DNA of 11,203 nucleotides from Baffinella frigidus (GCA_026770585.1 MU646810.1:44878-56080); one strand, 5' to 3'. Shown: positions 1 to 5,843, counted from the first letter of the stretch. The notes: generated from the letters alone by a model not told the origin. Numbers and translations: made by a program.

Positions 1-565
1 CATCTGCCGCCACGCCCTGAGTAACCAACCCGTGATCACACGAAACTGTTTAGGGTTCAGGGTTTGGGGTTTAGGGTTTGGGGTTGAGTGTTGAGGGGTT
101 GGGGTTGGGGGATTGGATTTGGGGGGTTGGCGTTTAGAGTTCAGGATTTGGGGTTTGGGGTTTAGGGTGTAGGGTGTAGGGTTTAGGGTGTAGGGTGTAG
201 GATTTAGGGTTTAGGGTTTAGGGACTCAGGTTTGGGGTTGAGGGTTTAGGGTCAACACCGTCATTCCCCACCGCTAGGGAGCCTGGATCACCTGGACACA
301 GCGTTGACGCTGGTCCTAGGGCCCTACCGTAGGGCGTATGCGCCTACTCGCCACTTAAGGGATAGCCCTCCCGCGTAGAAACCCAACACCCCACACCGGC
401 ACTTGGACACGACGGTGACCCGTAGCCTCTCCAGCGGTTGTTTGGTGCAGGTTCACGAGGGGGAAGCGGTAGGGGTTTAGGGGTTACATCCCCACAAACC
501 CTCGAAGATGATCACATCAACCCGTAGCCTTTTCAGCGGTTGTTTAGTGCAGGTTCAATGGGCAC
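1..565 (-). other. Probable intron 3 of the pseudouridine synthase gene (left-edge region)
   Basis: No exon was recognised here. On the minus strand it follows the exon 3 donor at 888-889 and exon 3 tail copies. Contents are the telomere-like array at 47-256, further copies of the exon 3 end with its donor near 292-299 (GTGTCCAG then GTGATC) and a weaker one near 402-410, a palindrome CCCTACCGTAGGG at about 322-334, and a 38-bp direct repeat (418-455 and 520-557). The missing C-terminal exons of the enzyme must lie further left. Confidence 0.5.
47..256 (+). repeat. Degenerate TTTAGGG-type telomere-like array
   Basis: Many irregular heptamer/octamer variants (TTTAGGG, TTTGGGG, GTGTAGGG, TTCAGGG) with no fixed period. 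Plant-type motif; interstitial, since ordinary sequence flanks both sides. Confidence 0.85.
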
Positions 566-716
566 CTGGACACAACCTCGCACCCCTCGATCGGGAAGTC
601 GATTTCTGGCCCTAATTGAATTTAATTAGGGCCCTAATTAACCTTCGTCCACCTCCTATGACCAAACAGGGATCGATCGGGAAGTCGATCTCGCCCTCCT
701 CCCCCGCGACGAACCC
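566..716 (-). repeat. Split exon 3 copy interrupted by a foldback arm
   Basis: Residues GFVAGEEGEIDFPI are encoded at about 673-716 and EIDFPIEGCEVVS with the donor GTGTCCAG/GTGCCC at 566-606. Between them lies the arm at 607-674. The ATCGGGAAGTCGAT segment is present on both sides, so the interruption duplicated about 20 bp. Confidence 0.7.
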
Positions 717-1058
717 TACCACTGTCGGGGGGTTCGCAAAGGCCCTCGTTTGTGTTCGATACACCCTTCTCATCCCTGCTTCTAAAAAAAAAAGCACGCA
801 TCTCACCCGTCCCACACGTGCTCAAGAGGCAAGCCTACCGCGAGCCTTCCCACAACTTCGCATTTTGGGGGGGCAAGTTCGCGGGTCACCTGGACACGGC
901 CTCCCGCCCCTCGATCGGGAAGTCGATCTCGCCCTCCTCCCCCGCGACATACCCCTCAACGAGGGCCAGGTACCTGAATTGTGCCAAACGGATCCCTGTT
1001 TGGTCATAGGAGGTGGCCGAAGGTTAATTAGGGCCCTAATCAAATTCAATTAGGGCCA
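607..1058. mobile_element. Long inverted repeat around exon 3 (arms 607-674 and 991-1058)
   Basis: The 68-bp arms (ending TGGCCCTAATTGAATTT and its complement) match with few differences. The 316-bp interior contains exon 3 and an unrelated stretch at about 717-885. Two frames spanning it, one per strand, mirror each other because of the arms and are not genes. Confidence 0.7.
890..973 (-). CDS. RluA-type pseudouridine synthase, exon 3 (gene continues off left edge)
   Basis: The exon starts with the G completing the split Arg codon and then encodes YLALVEGYVAGEEGEIDFPI followed by EGREAVS and a split codon. Joined to exon 2 it makes KR-YLALVEG...GEIDFPI, the typical RluA sequence in which KRY is followed by a short loop and the GxI(D/E)xPI strand. 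The acceptor is AATTCAG and the donor is GTGTCCAG followed by GTGACC, in phase 2. This is the only one of seven copies in the window that contains both edges. The remaining C-terminal third of the enzyme, including the TGRxHQIRxH motif, is not seen and should lie left of position 1. Whether splicing uses exactly this copy cannot be proven from sequence alone. Confidence 0.78.
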
Positions 1059-1081
1059 GCATCCGGTTCGATAGGCTGTTT

Positions 1082-1144
1082 TCGATCGGGAAGTCGATCT
1101 CGCCCTCCCCCCCCGCGACGTAGCCTTTCACGAGCGACAGGTAC
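1082..1144 (-). repeat. Exon 3 copy (YLSLVKGYVAGGEGEIDFPI version)
   Basis: Acceptor CTTCAG/G plus 62 nt of exon-like sequence, diverging just after GATCGA. It carries two substitutions relative to the full exon (LSLVK for LALVE) and a lost donor, consistent with a decaying copy. Confidence 0.75.
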
Positions 1145-1276
1145 CTGAAGTGTCCCAACACTTTCATTACCACACAGCGGACTTCGAAGGGATTTTGAAT
1201 GACCCCTACGCGACAAGACCTACGACCCTACGGTAGGCAACCCGTAGGGGCATAGGGGAGTTCCTACGGATAAGGT

Positions 1277-1324
1277 ATCTCGCCCTCCTCCCCCGCGACG
1301 AACCCTTCAACGAGGGCCAGGTAC
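1277..1324 (-). repeat. Exon 3 copy c, truncated
   Basis: Acceptor AATTCAG plus YLALVEGFVAGEEGE and then divergence. It is part of the 1286-1331 unit that is directly repeated at 1453-1498 and inverted at 1716-1761. Confidence 0.8.
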
Positions 1325-1331
1325 CTGAATT

Positions 1332-1452
1332 TCGCAGGGAAATGGTTTTACCCACAGCGCCGGTTTTACTTTCTGATAATGAAATTTACTACACATAATG
1401 AGTTTTACTAGTAATATTAAAGAATTCGTGTAGTAATTTTCATTCAATCCAA
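1332..1452. mobile_element. 121-bp insertion in an inverted-repeat arm
   Basis: Its core (TTTACTACAC ... GTGTAGTAATTTTCATT with TAGTAATATTAAAG in the middle) is related to the core of the 140-bp foldback family at 5704 and 7265, but the TTATCCGGGG ends are missing. It is flanked by 46-bp direct repeats. Confidence 0.75.
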
Positions 1453-1491
1453 TCCTCCCCCGCCACGAACCCTTCAACGAGGGCCAGGTAC
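1453..1491 (-). repeat. Exon 3 copy d, truncated
   Basis: Acceptor AATTCAG plus about 38 nt of exon 3, in a 46-bp segment that is a direct copy of 1286-1331 with one mismatch. Confidence 0.8.
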
Positions 1492-1516
1492 CTGAATTGT
1501 TGCAACACTTAAGTTA

Positions 1517-1691
1517 ATAGGATACCGTCCCGTCCCGAAACCCGGGTAGTTAGTTAGGCCTACGGTATTGCCTACGGTAGGCCGTAGGGCCCCAAAGACC
1601 GACCGATGAAAAAGAACACCCCACGGCCCCTACGGCCAACCGTAGGCAATACCGTAGGCCTAACTACCCGGGTTTCGGGACGGTATCCTAT
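1517..1691. mobile_element. Foldback element, ATAGG-ended CCTACGGTAGG family
   Basis: Inverted ends ATAGGATACCGTCCCG and complement, inner arms GTTAGGCCTACGGTATTGCC. Same architecture as the elements at 7495-7656 and 7948-8100. Confidence 0.8.
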
Positions 1692-1721
1692 TAACTTAAT
1701 AAAAGTGTTGCAACAATTCAG

Positions 1722-1769
1722 GTACCTGGCCCTCGTTGAAGGGTTCGTGGCGGGGGAGGAGGGCGAGAT
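1722..1769 (+). repeat. Exon 3 copy e, opposite strand
   Basis: The same acceptor and exon start as copy c but on the plus strand, forming the right arm of a long inverted repeat. It cannot contribute to the minus-strand mRNA. Confidence 0.8.
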
Positions 1770-2078
1770 ACCTTATCCGTAGGAACTCCCCTATGCCCCT
1801 ACGGGTTGCCTACCGTAGGGTCGTAGGTCTCATCGCTTAACTACCCGGGTTTCGGGACGTTAGCTAGCTCTTCCTGAGTTTCATTCTGGCTCGTCCTAAA
1901 GGCTTTCTATTCACCCTTTTGTACCGGATTTCTGCTCTTAAATACTTGTAAGGACGAGCCAGAACAAAACCCAGACAGAGCTAGAAGATGGACAGTTAAT
2001 TTGTAGATGGACAGTTGATTTGTACTGGAGATCCTCCCTTAAAAACTGATAATGCCGGCTACATGTTTTTAATGGCAC

Positions 2079-2134
2079 CTCGCCGCGAACTGCCGCTGGA
2101 GCTCGACCATCGCTGGCTTCGTTTTCGCTACGAC
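2079..2134 (-). repeat. Second truncated copy of pseudouridine synthase exon 2
   Basis: It has the acceptor CACCAG and matches the exon for 56 nt (VVAKTKPAMVELQRQFAA) before diverging at GCGAG/GTGCCA. It lies downstream of the full exon. The point of divergence itself looks like a donor, so use as an alternative exon cannot be excluded, but it would not join exon 3 as KR-Y. Confidence 0.8.
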
Positions 2135-2293
2135 CTGGTGCAGTCTTTCTATTATCCCCTGCACTTCTTATGTTAATCCGGGATCCGGATAAGTTGACGG
2201 GTCCGGATAAGTTGACAGATTTGTGGGCGATTGAAGGCGAGTTGACTTTGAAAACAGAGGGATTTGGTGCACAGGTTATGGTTGCGTGGGTAC

Positions 2294-2364
2294 CGTTTCC
2301 CGACGAGCCTCGCCGCGAACTGCCGCTGGAGCTCGATCAATGCCGGCTTCGTTTTCGCCACGAC
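2294..2364 (-). CDS. RluA-type pseudouridine synthase, exon 2
   Basis: This 71-nt exon encodes 23 residues (VVAKTKPALIELQRQFAARL then VGK) plus two bases of an Arg codon. Joined in phase 0 to exon 1 it gives ...HRLDKETEGLQ-VVAKTKPA..., matching the conserved stretch after the catalytic Asp in RluA/RluD enzymes without a gap. The acceptor is CTGCACAG before GTCGTG; the donor is AAACG followed by GTACCC, in phase 2. Of three copies of this segment in the intron region (2079-2134, 2294-2364, 2439-2479) this is the only one that reaches the KR-Y junction required by exon 3, so it is taken as the functional exon. The copies at either side are truncated. Confidence 0.85.
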
Positions 2365-2384
2365 CTGTGCAGGGTTTGCTTCGG

Positions 2385-2425
2385 GATTAGAGTTTAGGGT
2401 TTAGGATTTAGGGTTTAGGGTTTAG
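2385..2425 (+). repeat. Short TTTAGGG array between two exon 2 copies
   Basis: About five TTTAGGG/TTTAGGA units lie exactly between the exon 2 copies at 2294-2364 and 2439-2479, both of which continue as GTCGTGGCG-type exon start on the minus strand. The array therefore sits where an insertion would be expected. Confidence 0.8.
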
Positions 2426-2438
2426 TGAATAGCGATGG

Positions 2439-2479
2439 CGCTGGAGCTCGACCATCGCCGGCTTCGTTTTCGCCACGAC
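2439..2479 (-). repeat. Truncated copy of pseudouridine synthase exon 2 start
   Basis: It starts at the same CACAG/GTCGTG acceptor as the full exon and matches it for 41 nt (VVAKTKPAMVELQ) before diverging at CAGCG. It lies upstream of the full exon on the coding strand. Confidence 0.85.
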
Positions 2480-2510
2480 CTGTGCGGGGTTTCGTTCGGG
2501 TTTAGGGGAA

Positions 2511-2870
2511 TCCCGGATTTGGGTTTGGGGTTTGGGGTTTGGGGTTTGGGGTTTGGGGTTTGGGGTTTGGATTTGGGGTTTGGGGTTTGGGGTTTGGGGT
2601 TTAGGGTTCAGGGTCTAGGGTTTAGGGCTTAGGGTTTAGTGTTCAGGGTTCAGGGTATAGGGGTTTGGGTTTGAGGTTAAGTGTTTAGGGTCTGGGGCTG
2701 AGATTTTAGGCTGTAGGGTGTAGGGTGAAGGAATGAGAGTTTAAGCGTTAGGCGTCGGGCGTTAGGTGTAAGGATCAGGGGTCGGGATTTGTAGTTTGTA
2801 GTTTGCGGTGTGGGGGTCAAGTGTTGGGGGTTTGGATTTGCGATTTGCGATGAAGGGTTCAGGGTTTAGG
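2511..2870 (+). repeat. Long degenerate TTTGGGG/TTTAGGG array
   Basis: It begins as regular GGGTTTG repeats with a GGGGTTT octamer (2521-2605) and decays to mixed TTTAGGG, TTCAGGG, GTGTAGGG and unrelated variants. It ends directly at the exon 1 side of the pseudouridine synthase. A G-rich frame across it gives low-complexity Gly/Phe/Leu/Trp repeats and is not a gene. Confidence 0.85.
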
Positions 2871-2892
2871 CGGCTCGGTCTTCGGGCGCGAC

Positions 2893-3423
2893 CTGCAGCC
2901 CCTCCGTCTCCTTATCGAGGCGGTGGACCAGCATGGGGCGCCACAGCACCCCGACCGAGCCTGCCGGCGCGCCCTTGACCCAGTAGGGCACGCATAAGCG
3001 CATCGTCATGTTCCCGTCCGTTCCGCCCGGGGTCGGGTGCGAGCACACGCCGCGAGGCTTGTGCACGATCGCCATGGCGTCGTCCTCGTAGACGATTGTG
3101 ATCTTGAATGGCGCCGTCCCTGCCGGCTGGTACGGGACGACAGCACGTTTTCCCGTACCGAGGGCGCTGTGGAGTTTATGGAGGTGAAACTCCACATCGC
3201 CCTCAGGCAGCGGGTCCTTAATCTGGTTCGCTGCCCAGGCCTTGATCCGCTCAGCCGATCCCCGGATTCGCATGCACAGCCCCCCGGGGCCGCGCAGTGC
3301 CTGTCGACCCAGCGGGCAGGCGCTGGGGAGCTGGCAAGACGGGGGCAAGAAGAGGAATGTCTCGGAGCGGGTTGCAAGGAGAGCGGCTGCCAGGAAGCAC
3401 AACAGGCCTGACGACCACGTCAT
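2893..3423 (-). CDS. RluA-type pseudouridine synthase, exon 1 (targeting region and catalytic HRLD)
   Basis: This is the first exon of an RNA pseudouridine synthase of the RluA family, which isomerises uridine to pseudouridine in rRNA or tRNA. Numbered from the ATG at 3423, the 177 residues begin with a hydrophobic signal-peptide-like run (GLLCFLAAALLA, about 6-17), then FLFLPPS and an Arg-rich, acid-poor stretch resembling a transit peptide. The family core follows: VYEDDAMAIVHKPRGV (about 111-126) and HRLDKETEGL (167-176), with catalytic Asp170. An ATG at 3492 is in frame 23 codons upstream, but the 3423 start puts the hydrophobic run at the N terminus and leaves a hairpin in the leader. 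The open frame reads on to a stop at 2866, but family similarity ends exactly at CTGCAG, followed by GTCGCG, a donor in phase 0. The rest of the core lies in exons 2 and 3 to the left. Organelle targeting is inferred; RNA target unknown. Confidence 0.85.
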
Positions 3424-3451
3424 CCCTCCACCAAAATTCTGCGATTTCAGG

Positions 3452-3480
3452 AATTTGACCACTCTCTTGATGGTCAAATT
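3452..3480 (-). promoter_or_regulatory. 10-bp perfect hairpin in the leader of the pseudouridine synthase
   Basis: The arms AATTTGACCA and TGGTCAAATT are perfect complements around a 9-nt loop and end 28 nt upstream of the preferred ATG (3423). If translation began at the upstream ATG (3492) the hairpin would lie in coding sequence, which is one reason to favour 3423. Its function is unknown; it may be a leftover of a small foldback element. Confidence 0.4.
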
Positions 3481-3487
3481 TTGAGTC

Positions 3488-3511
3488 GTCAACTTAGTCT
3501 GAGAAGTTGAC
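3488..3511. repeat. GTCAACTT / AAGTTGAC palindrome in the divergent promoter
   Basis: Eight-base arms GTCAACTT (3488-3495) and AAGTTGAC (3504-3511) flank an 8-nt spacer. The same octamer pair forms the arms of the dispersed foldback copies at 4440-4515, about 6640-6723 (one mismatch) and 6823-6887, so this is probably a solo or degraded copy of that family placed between the two genes. Confidence 0.5.
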
Positions 3512-4274
3512 TTTCAGACAGGCTCGCTGGCGGGGAGAGGTTCATACAACATAATCCCTTGGGCGGGGGGGCACCCTTCGAGCTTCCGCAGTCCACCGTA
3601 CCCCCAGGTGCGAACACGTTCCCTCTGAGTGCTGCTGCTGCCGCCCCGCGGCGGCAACAAACGAATTTGCAAATGGATTCCATCCAAGTTCTCTTGCGAC
3701 GAATCCCTTGTTTGGCCTTCCTGGGCGCTGCCCACCATGCCAGCTTACTCACAGAGGCTGCCTTTACTCACAGAGGCAGCTCCAATCGGGATTGCTCCGC
3801 GTCAACTCTTGGGTGGTCAGAAAACCGACCAGAACAGAAAAGCGGCCAACATTTCCCGAAACTCTCGCCCGCAGGAAAGGGCTTTCGGGAAGGAACATGG
3901 CTCGATTTCCGGGAAGGCACATGGCTCGATTTCTCCTTCTCCCTTTCTGTCTCCTCCCCGTGTGCTCAGAATCGGCTCTCTTCAGCTTCACTGCTCCTCG
4001 TCGCTGCTCGACCGGGGCGGGGATGAGGGAAACCGCGGTCCCGCGGACCCCTCTCCGCAGATGCCAGCGTTTCCAAGAGAGCTTGAGTGATTGCTGTCCT
4101 CTGCGTGGCGGGGGTCTGGAGAAGAAAGATCCCCCTCTGAGAGAGCGGCTGTTGGACGTGGGGCTGGTTGGTGCGGACCGCGAGTTTGCAGCGGGGTGGG
4201 GGGGCGGAACAAGAGGAGCAGGTGGTGCGGGCGGGGAGGAGGGCAACGCCGAGGATGGACGGGGCGACGCGGCG

Positions 4275-4355
4275 ATGGTGGTGAGCGACAACATGATGAC
4301 CGCTGACCAGATGGAGGCGCACGCTGACATCGCGATGGAAGCGGGGGAGTACGAG
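4275..4355 (+). CDS. NASP: NASP-like SHNi-TPR histone chaperone, exon 1 (5' end uncertain)
   Basis: This exon starts a protein of the NASP/Sim3/Hif1 family, nuclear chaperones that bind histone H3 and H3-H4 through tetratricopeptide repeats, one of them interrupted by an acidic loop. From the ATG at 4275 it encodes 27 residues ending MEAHADIAMEAGEYE, the first helix and turn of TPR1. The frame is open upstream to 3708, with in-frame ATGs at 3897, 3921 and 4023, so the N terminus could be longer; the upstream residues are Gly/Glu-rich, compatible with an acidic leader. The exon appears to end after GAG at 4355 with a GC donor (GCGAGC), because only this phase-0 join gives the canonical TPR string AGEYE-EALDLL with exon 2. 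A GT at 4349-4350 is present but would put exon 2 out of frame. The family call rests on the five joined exons, not on this exon alone. Confidence 0.65.
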
Positions 4356-4434
4356 GCGAGCAGCCCTACCTCGCCCCGAAACCTAGCTCTGTCTCGAACT
4401 ATTTGAGCTCCCCAATTTGGTCCAGGCTCGCTTC

Positions 4435-4515
4435 CGCTCCAAAGTTGACGGATTTGTACCGCACGCCCAGCTTGTCAACTTGAGAATTGTCGGTCAACCC
4501 GAGTGAGGCAGAGCT
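4435..4515 (+). repeat. Dispersed AAGTTGAC/GTCAACTT element, copy 1
   Basis: Runs CGCTCC, AAAGTTGACGGATTTGTACC, a spacer, CTTGTCAACTTGAGAATTG, CGGTCAACC and GAGGCAGAGCT. The AAGTTGAC and GTCAACTT arms are perfect complements. Closely matched by 6639-6723. Confidence 0.75.
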
Positions 4516-4596
4516 ACAACCCCACGCACGGGTGCACCCTGAGGACTCCCGTGAGAAAGGAAGGAAGCTGACGCGAACCCCGCCATGGTCGTCAAC

Positions 4597-4763
4597 CACC
4601 AACCCTCACGGAAGGGTCAAATCTTCGATTTCCACACCTCAGATGTACCTTGCCAGCACCTCGAATACGAGGCGCTGTGTTAAGTTAAGTCCCAATCTTG
4701 GTACAAAATCAACGTTTGGGAAAAGGTCGAAAAGCGGCGATTTGGTCCTTCCGGGCTGGTGGA
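4597..4763. mobile_element. Degraded copy of the CCAACCCTCAC foldback family
   Basis: Left end ACCACCAACCCTCACGGAAG with GGGTCAAATCTTCGATTT; right end GGCGATTTGGTCCTTCC and GGGCTGGTGG. The arms no longer pair well and the centre is unrelated. Confidence 0.6.
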
Positions 4764-5130
4764 AGTAGGCGCTAGATGGTCGCAAGTTCGTCAAAAGGTT
4801 CTCGGGTAAAATGACTTTTGACGAGGTGCCCATGTGGGCACGGATAAGGTGTCGGTTGCCGTCCAGTGATTCCCCGTAGTCGTCAAGCAGGTGCTAGATG
4901 GTCGCAACTTCTTCAAGAGGTAGATTTAAGGCGATCAGGGACCGAGTATTCAACCACCCATGGCGCGAGGACGGTCCGCTGAATCATCTTGGTGATGAAG
5001 TGGAACCGGACCAGTTGGTAGTCAACCAGGAACACTCTCCCTTTGCTCACCCACCGGGAAACATGGTAGTTAGTTACCGCAAAAGCAACATATTGAGCTT
5101 TCCAGAGGTCGGGTCTGATAGTTAGTTGTT

Positions 5131-5279
5131 AAACGACCCGACATTAGGGTAGTTTAGCCTACGGGTTGCCTACCGTAGGCCGAGGGGCTCCTGGGACCTG
5201 GTCCTAGGAGATCTACCTCCTACGGTAGGCCTGGTCATAGGAGATCCGTAGGCTTAACTGCCCTAATTTCGGGTCGTTT
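5131..5279. mobile_element. Foldback element with AAACGACCCG ends
   Basis: Ends AAACGACCCGACATTAGGG and complement CCCTAATTTCGGGTCGTTT, interior with paired CCTACGGTAGG and CCTAGGAGATC segments. It ends just before CCCTATGAATGTGTTGCAG, the acceptor of the exon 2 copy. Confidence 0.8.
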
Positions 5280-5289
5280 CCCTATGAAT

Positions 5290-5336
5290 GTGTTGCAGGA
5301 GGCGCTCGACCTGCTAGACGTGGCGGTGAACGAACG
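5290..5336 (+). repeat. Truncated copy of NASP-like exon 2 start
   Basis: Acceptor GTTGCAG plus the first 38 nt of exon 2 (EALDLLDVAVNE), differing at one exon base (CTCGAC versus CTAGAC) before diverging at CG/GTTTGG. The full exon repeats this segment at 5491-5537. Confidence 0.85.
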
Positions 5337-5490
5337 GTTTGGGCAAATGATCGAATTTGGCGGTACGTAATGCCCTTGAAGGCCGCCGGATTCCAGCGCC
5401 GGACATTTTCAAAACTCCAAAAGCAGGGTGTTTAGAGTTCTAAAACTGGTACGTAATTTCCCAATTGCTCAAACCGTGAGGGCTGGTGGT
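5337..5490. mobile_element. 154-bp insert between two exon 2 starts
   Basis: Its ends are imperfect inverted repeats (GTTTGGGCAAATGATC versus the complement of AATTGCTCAAACC), and GGTACGTAAT occurs twice inside. The direct repeat on both sides is 47 bp. Confidence 0.6.
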
Positions 5491-5499
5491 GTGCTGCAG

Positions 5500-5577
5500 G
5501 AGGCGCTAGACCTGCTAGACGTGGCGGTGAACGAACGCGTCGACGAGTTCGGCGAGGATTCTCCAGAGTGCATCGAG
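5500..5577 (+). CDS. NASP: NASP-like histone chaperone, exon 2
   Basis: This 78-nt, phase 0-0 exon encodes 26 residues: EALDLLDVAVNERVDEFGED then SPECIE. These form helix B of TPR1 and the GED-x-x-ECxE turn characteristic of NASP-family proteins. The acceptor is GTGCTGCAG and the donor is GAG followed by GTCAGC. A truncated copy of the acceptor and first 38 nt of the exon lies at 5290-5336, and a copy of its 3' end with donor lies at about 6130-6165. Only this copy is complete. The frame stays open to 5700, but the read-through residues lose all resemblance to the family. Confidence 0.75.
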
Positions 5578-5703
5578 GTCAGCTACCTCCCCCTCAGAAC
5601 CGAAGCCCCCCCCCCTCAGAAACCCGCAGAAACGAAACTCTTTGACACCGTGAACTCTGAGTTCTGCACGGATTGGGGGGAGGCACATCGGGACCCCTAG
5701 GTT

Positions 5704-5843
5704 TTATCCGGGGAAACATATTTTTCTTTCATTTGATGGCAACGAAAATTACTACACAATTCGTCTTTAATAGTAATATTAAAGCATTTGTGTAGTAATT
5801 TTCGTTACCATCAAATGAAAGAAAAATAGGTTTCCCCGGATAA
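5704..5843. mobile_element. 140-bp foldback element, TTATCCGGGG family, copy 1
   Basis: Inverted arms of about 60 bp starting TTATCCGGGGAAAC and containing CTTTCATTTGATGGCAACG; the centre is TAGTAATATTAAAG. No coding capacity. Same length as the copy at 7265-7404. Confidence 0.9.

Larger units (their letters stand above)
1219..1828. mobile_element. Large inverted repeat (hairpin-forming, about 113-bp outer arms)
   Basis: 1219-1331 is nearly the exact reverse complement of 1716-1828; inner arms continue at 1453-1590 and about 1636-1760. The left arm is interrupted by a 121-bp insertion (1332-1452) absent from the right arm. Confidence 0.85.
974..2293 (-). other. Intron 2 of the pseudouridine synthase gene
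   Basis: This 1320-nt intron is bounded by AAACG/GTACCC at the exon 2 side and AATTCAG at the exon 3 side. It holds four minus-strand exon 3 start copies or partial copies, one plus-strand copy, a large inverted repeat, an internal insertion of the 140-bp foldback type, a 130-bp stretch with TCTGGCTCGTCCT/AGGACGAGCCAGA arms (1887-1899 and 1951-1963), a 19-bp tandem pair at 1986-2023 and a truncated exon 2 copy. No other gene is visible. Confidence 0.65.
2365..2892 (-). other. Intron 1 of the pseudouridine synthase gene
   Basis: A 528-nt intron with donor CAG followed by GTCGCG and acceptor CACAG before GTCGTG. It consists almost entirely of degenerate TTTAGGG/TTTGGGG-type sequence plus a truncated copy of exon 2 (2439-2479). 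On the sense strand the array is C-rich. Confidence 0.7.
3424..4274. promoter_or_regulatory. Divergent intergenic region / probable shared promoter
   Basis: The region separates the divergent start codons of the two genes and should hold both promoters and 5' leaders. No TATA-like box or known operator stands out. Two perfect inverted repeats lie next to the minus-strand gene: AATTTGACCA/TGGTCAAATT at 3452-3480 and GTCAACTT/AAGTTGAC at 3488-3511. Direct duplications occur at 3745-3780 (18 bp, TTACTCACAGAGG type) and 3886-3933 (24 bp twice, CATGGCTCGATTT type). A pyrimidine-rich run covers about 3926-3962. The plus-strand frame that opens at 3708 crosses the right half, so part of this may be 5' coding sequence of the NASP-like gene. 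Confidence 0.5.
4356..5499 (+). other. Intron 1 of the NASP-like gene
   Basis: Bounded by a proposed GC donor and the acceptor GTGCTGCAG. Contents are a dispersed AAGTTGAC foldback (4435-4515), a degraded ACCACCAACCCTCAC element (about 4597-4763), a duplicated stretch GCTAGATGGTCGCAA (4772 and 4893 areas), a foldback with AAACGACCCG ends (5131-5279) and the partial exon 2 copy (5290-5336). The open frame at 4898-5125 has no recognisable similarity and is judged non-coding. Confidence 0.55.

Noticed and set aside
395-425. TGHRRVQV reading that resembles the RluA TGRxHQIRxH motif on the minus strand
   Set aside because: It overlaps a copy of the exon 3 tail in another frame and lacks the following conserved residues; likely chance.
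612-1053. Overlapping open frames on both strands around 0.6-1.05 kb
   Set aside because: They mirror each other because of the 68-bp inverted arms; only the exon 3 portion on the minus strand has family resemblance.
566-1331. CRISPR-like spaced repeats (TCGCCCTCCTCCCCCGCGAC several times)
   Set aside because: Spacing is irregular, orientation is mixed, and the repeat is a coding exon fragment.
2435-2632. Plus-strand open frame giving Gly/Phe/Leu/Trp repeats
   Set aside because: It is a translation of the TTTGGGG array fused to the antisense of an exon 2 copy.
3897-4074. Apparent signal peptide (MARFLLLPFCLLPVC) upstream of the NASP-like exon 1 in the same frame
   Set aside because: The hydrophobic run coincides with a pyrimidine-rich stretch that would read as Leu/Pro/Phe by composition, and a secretory leader does not fit a nuclear chaperone. 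The start is left open.
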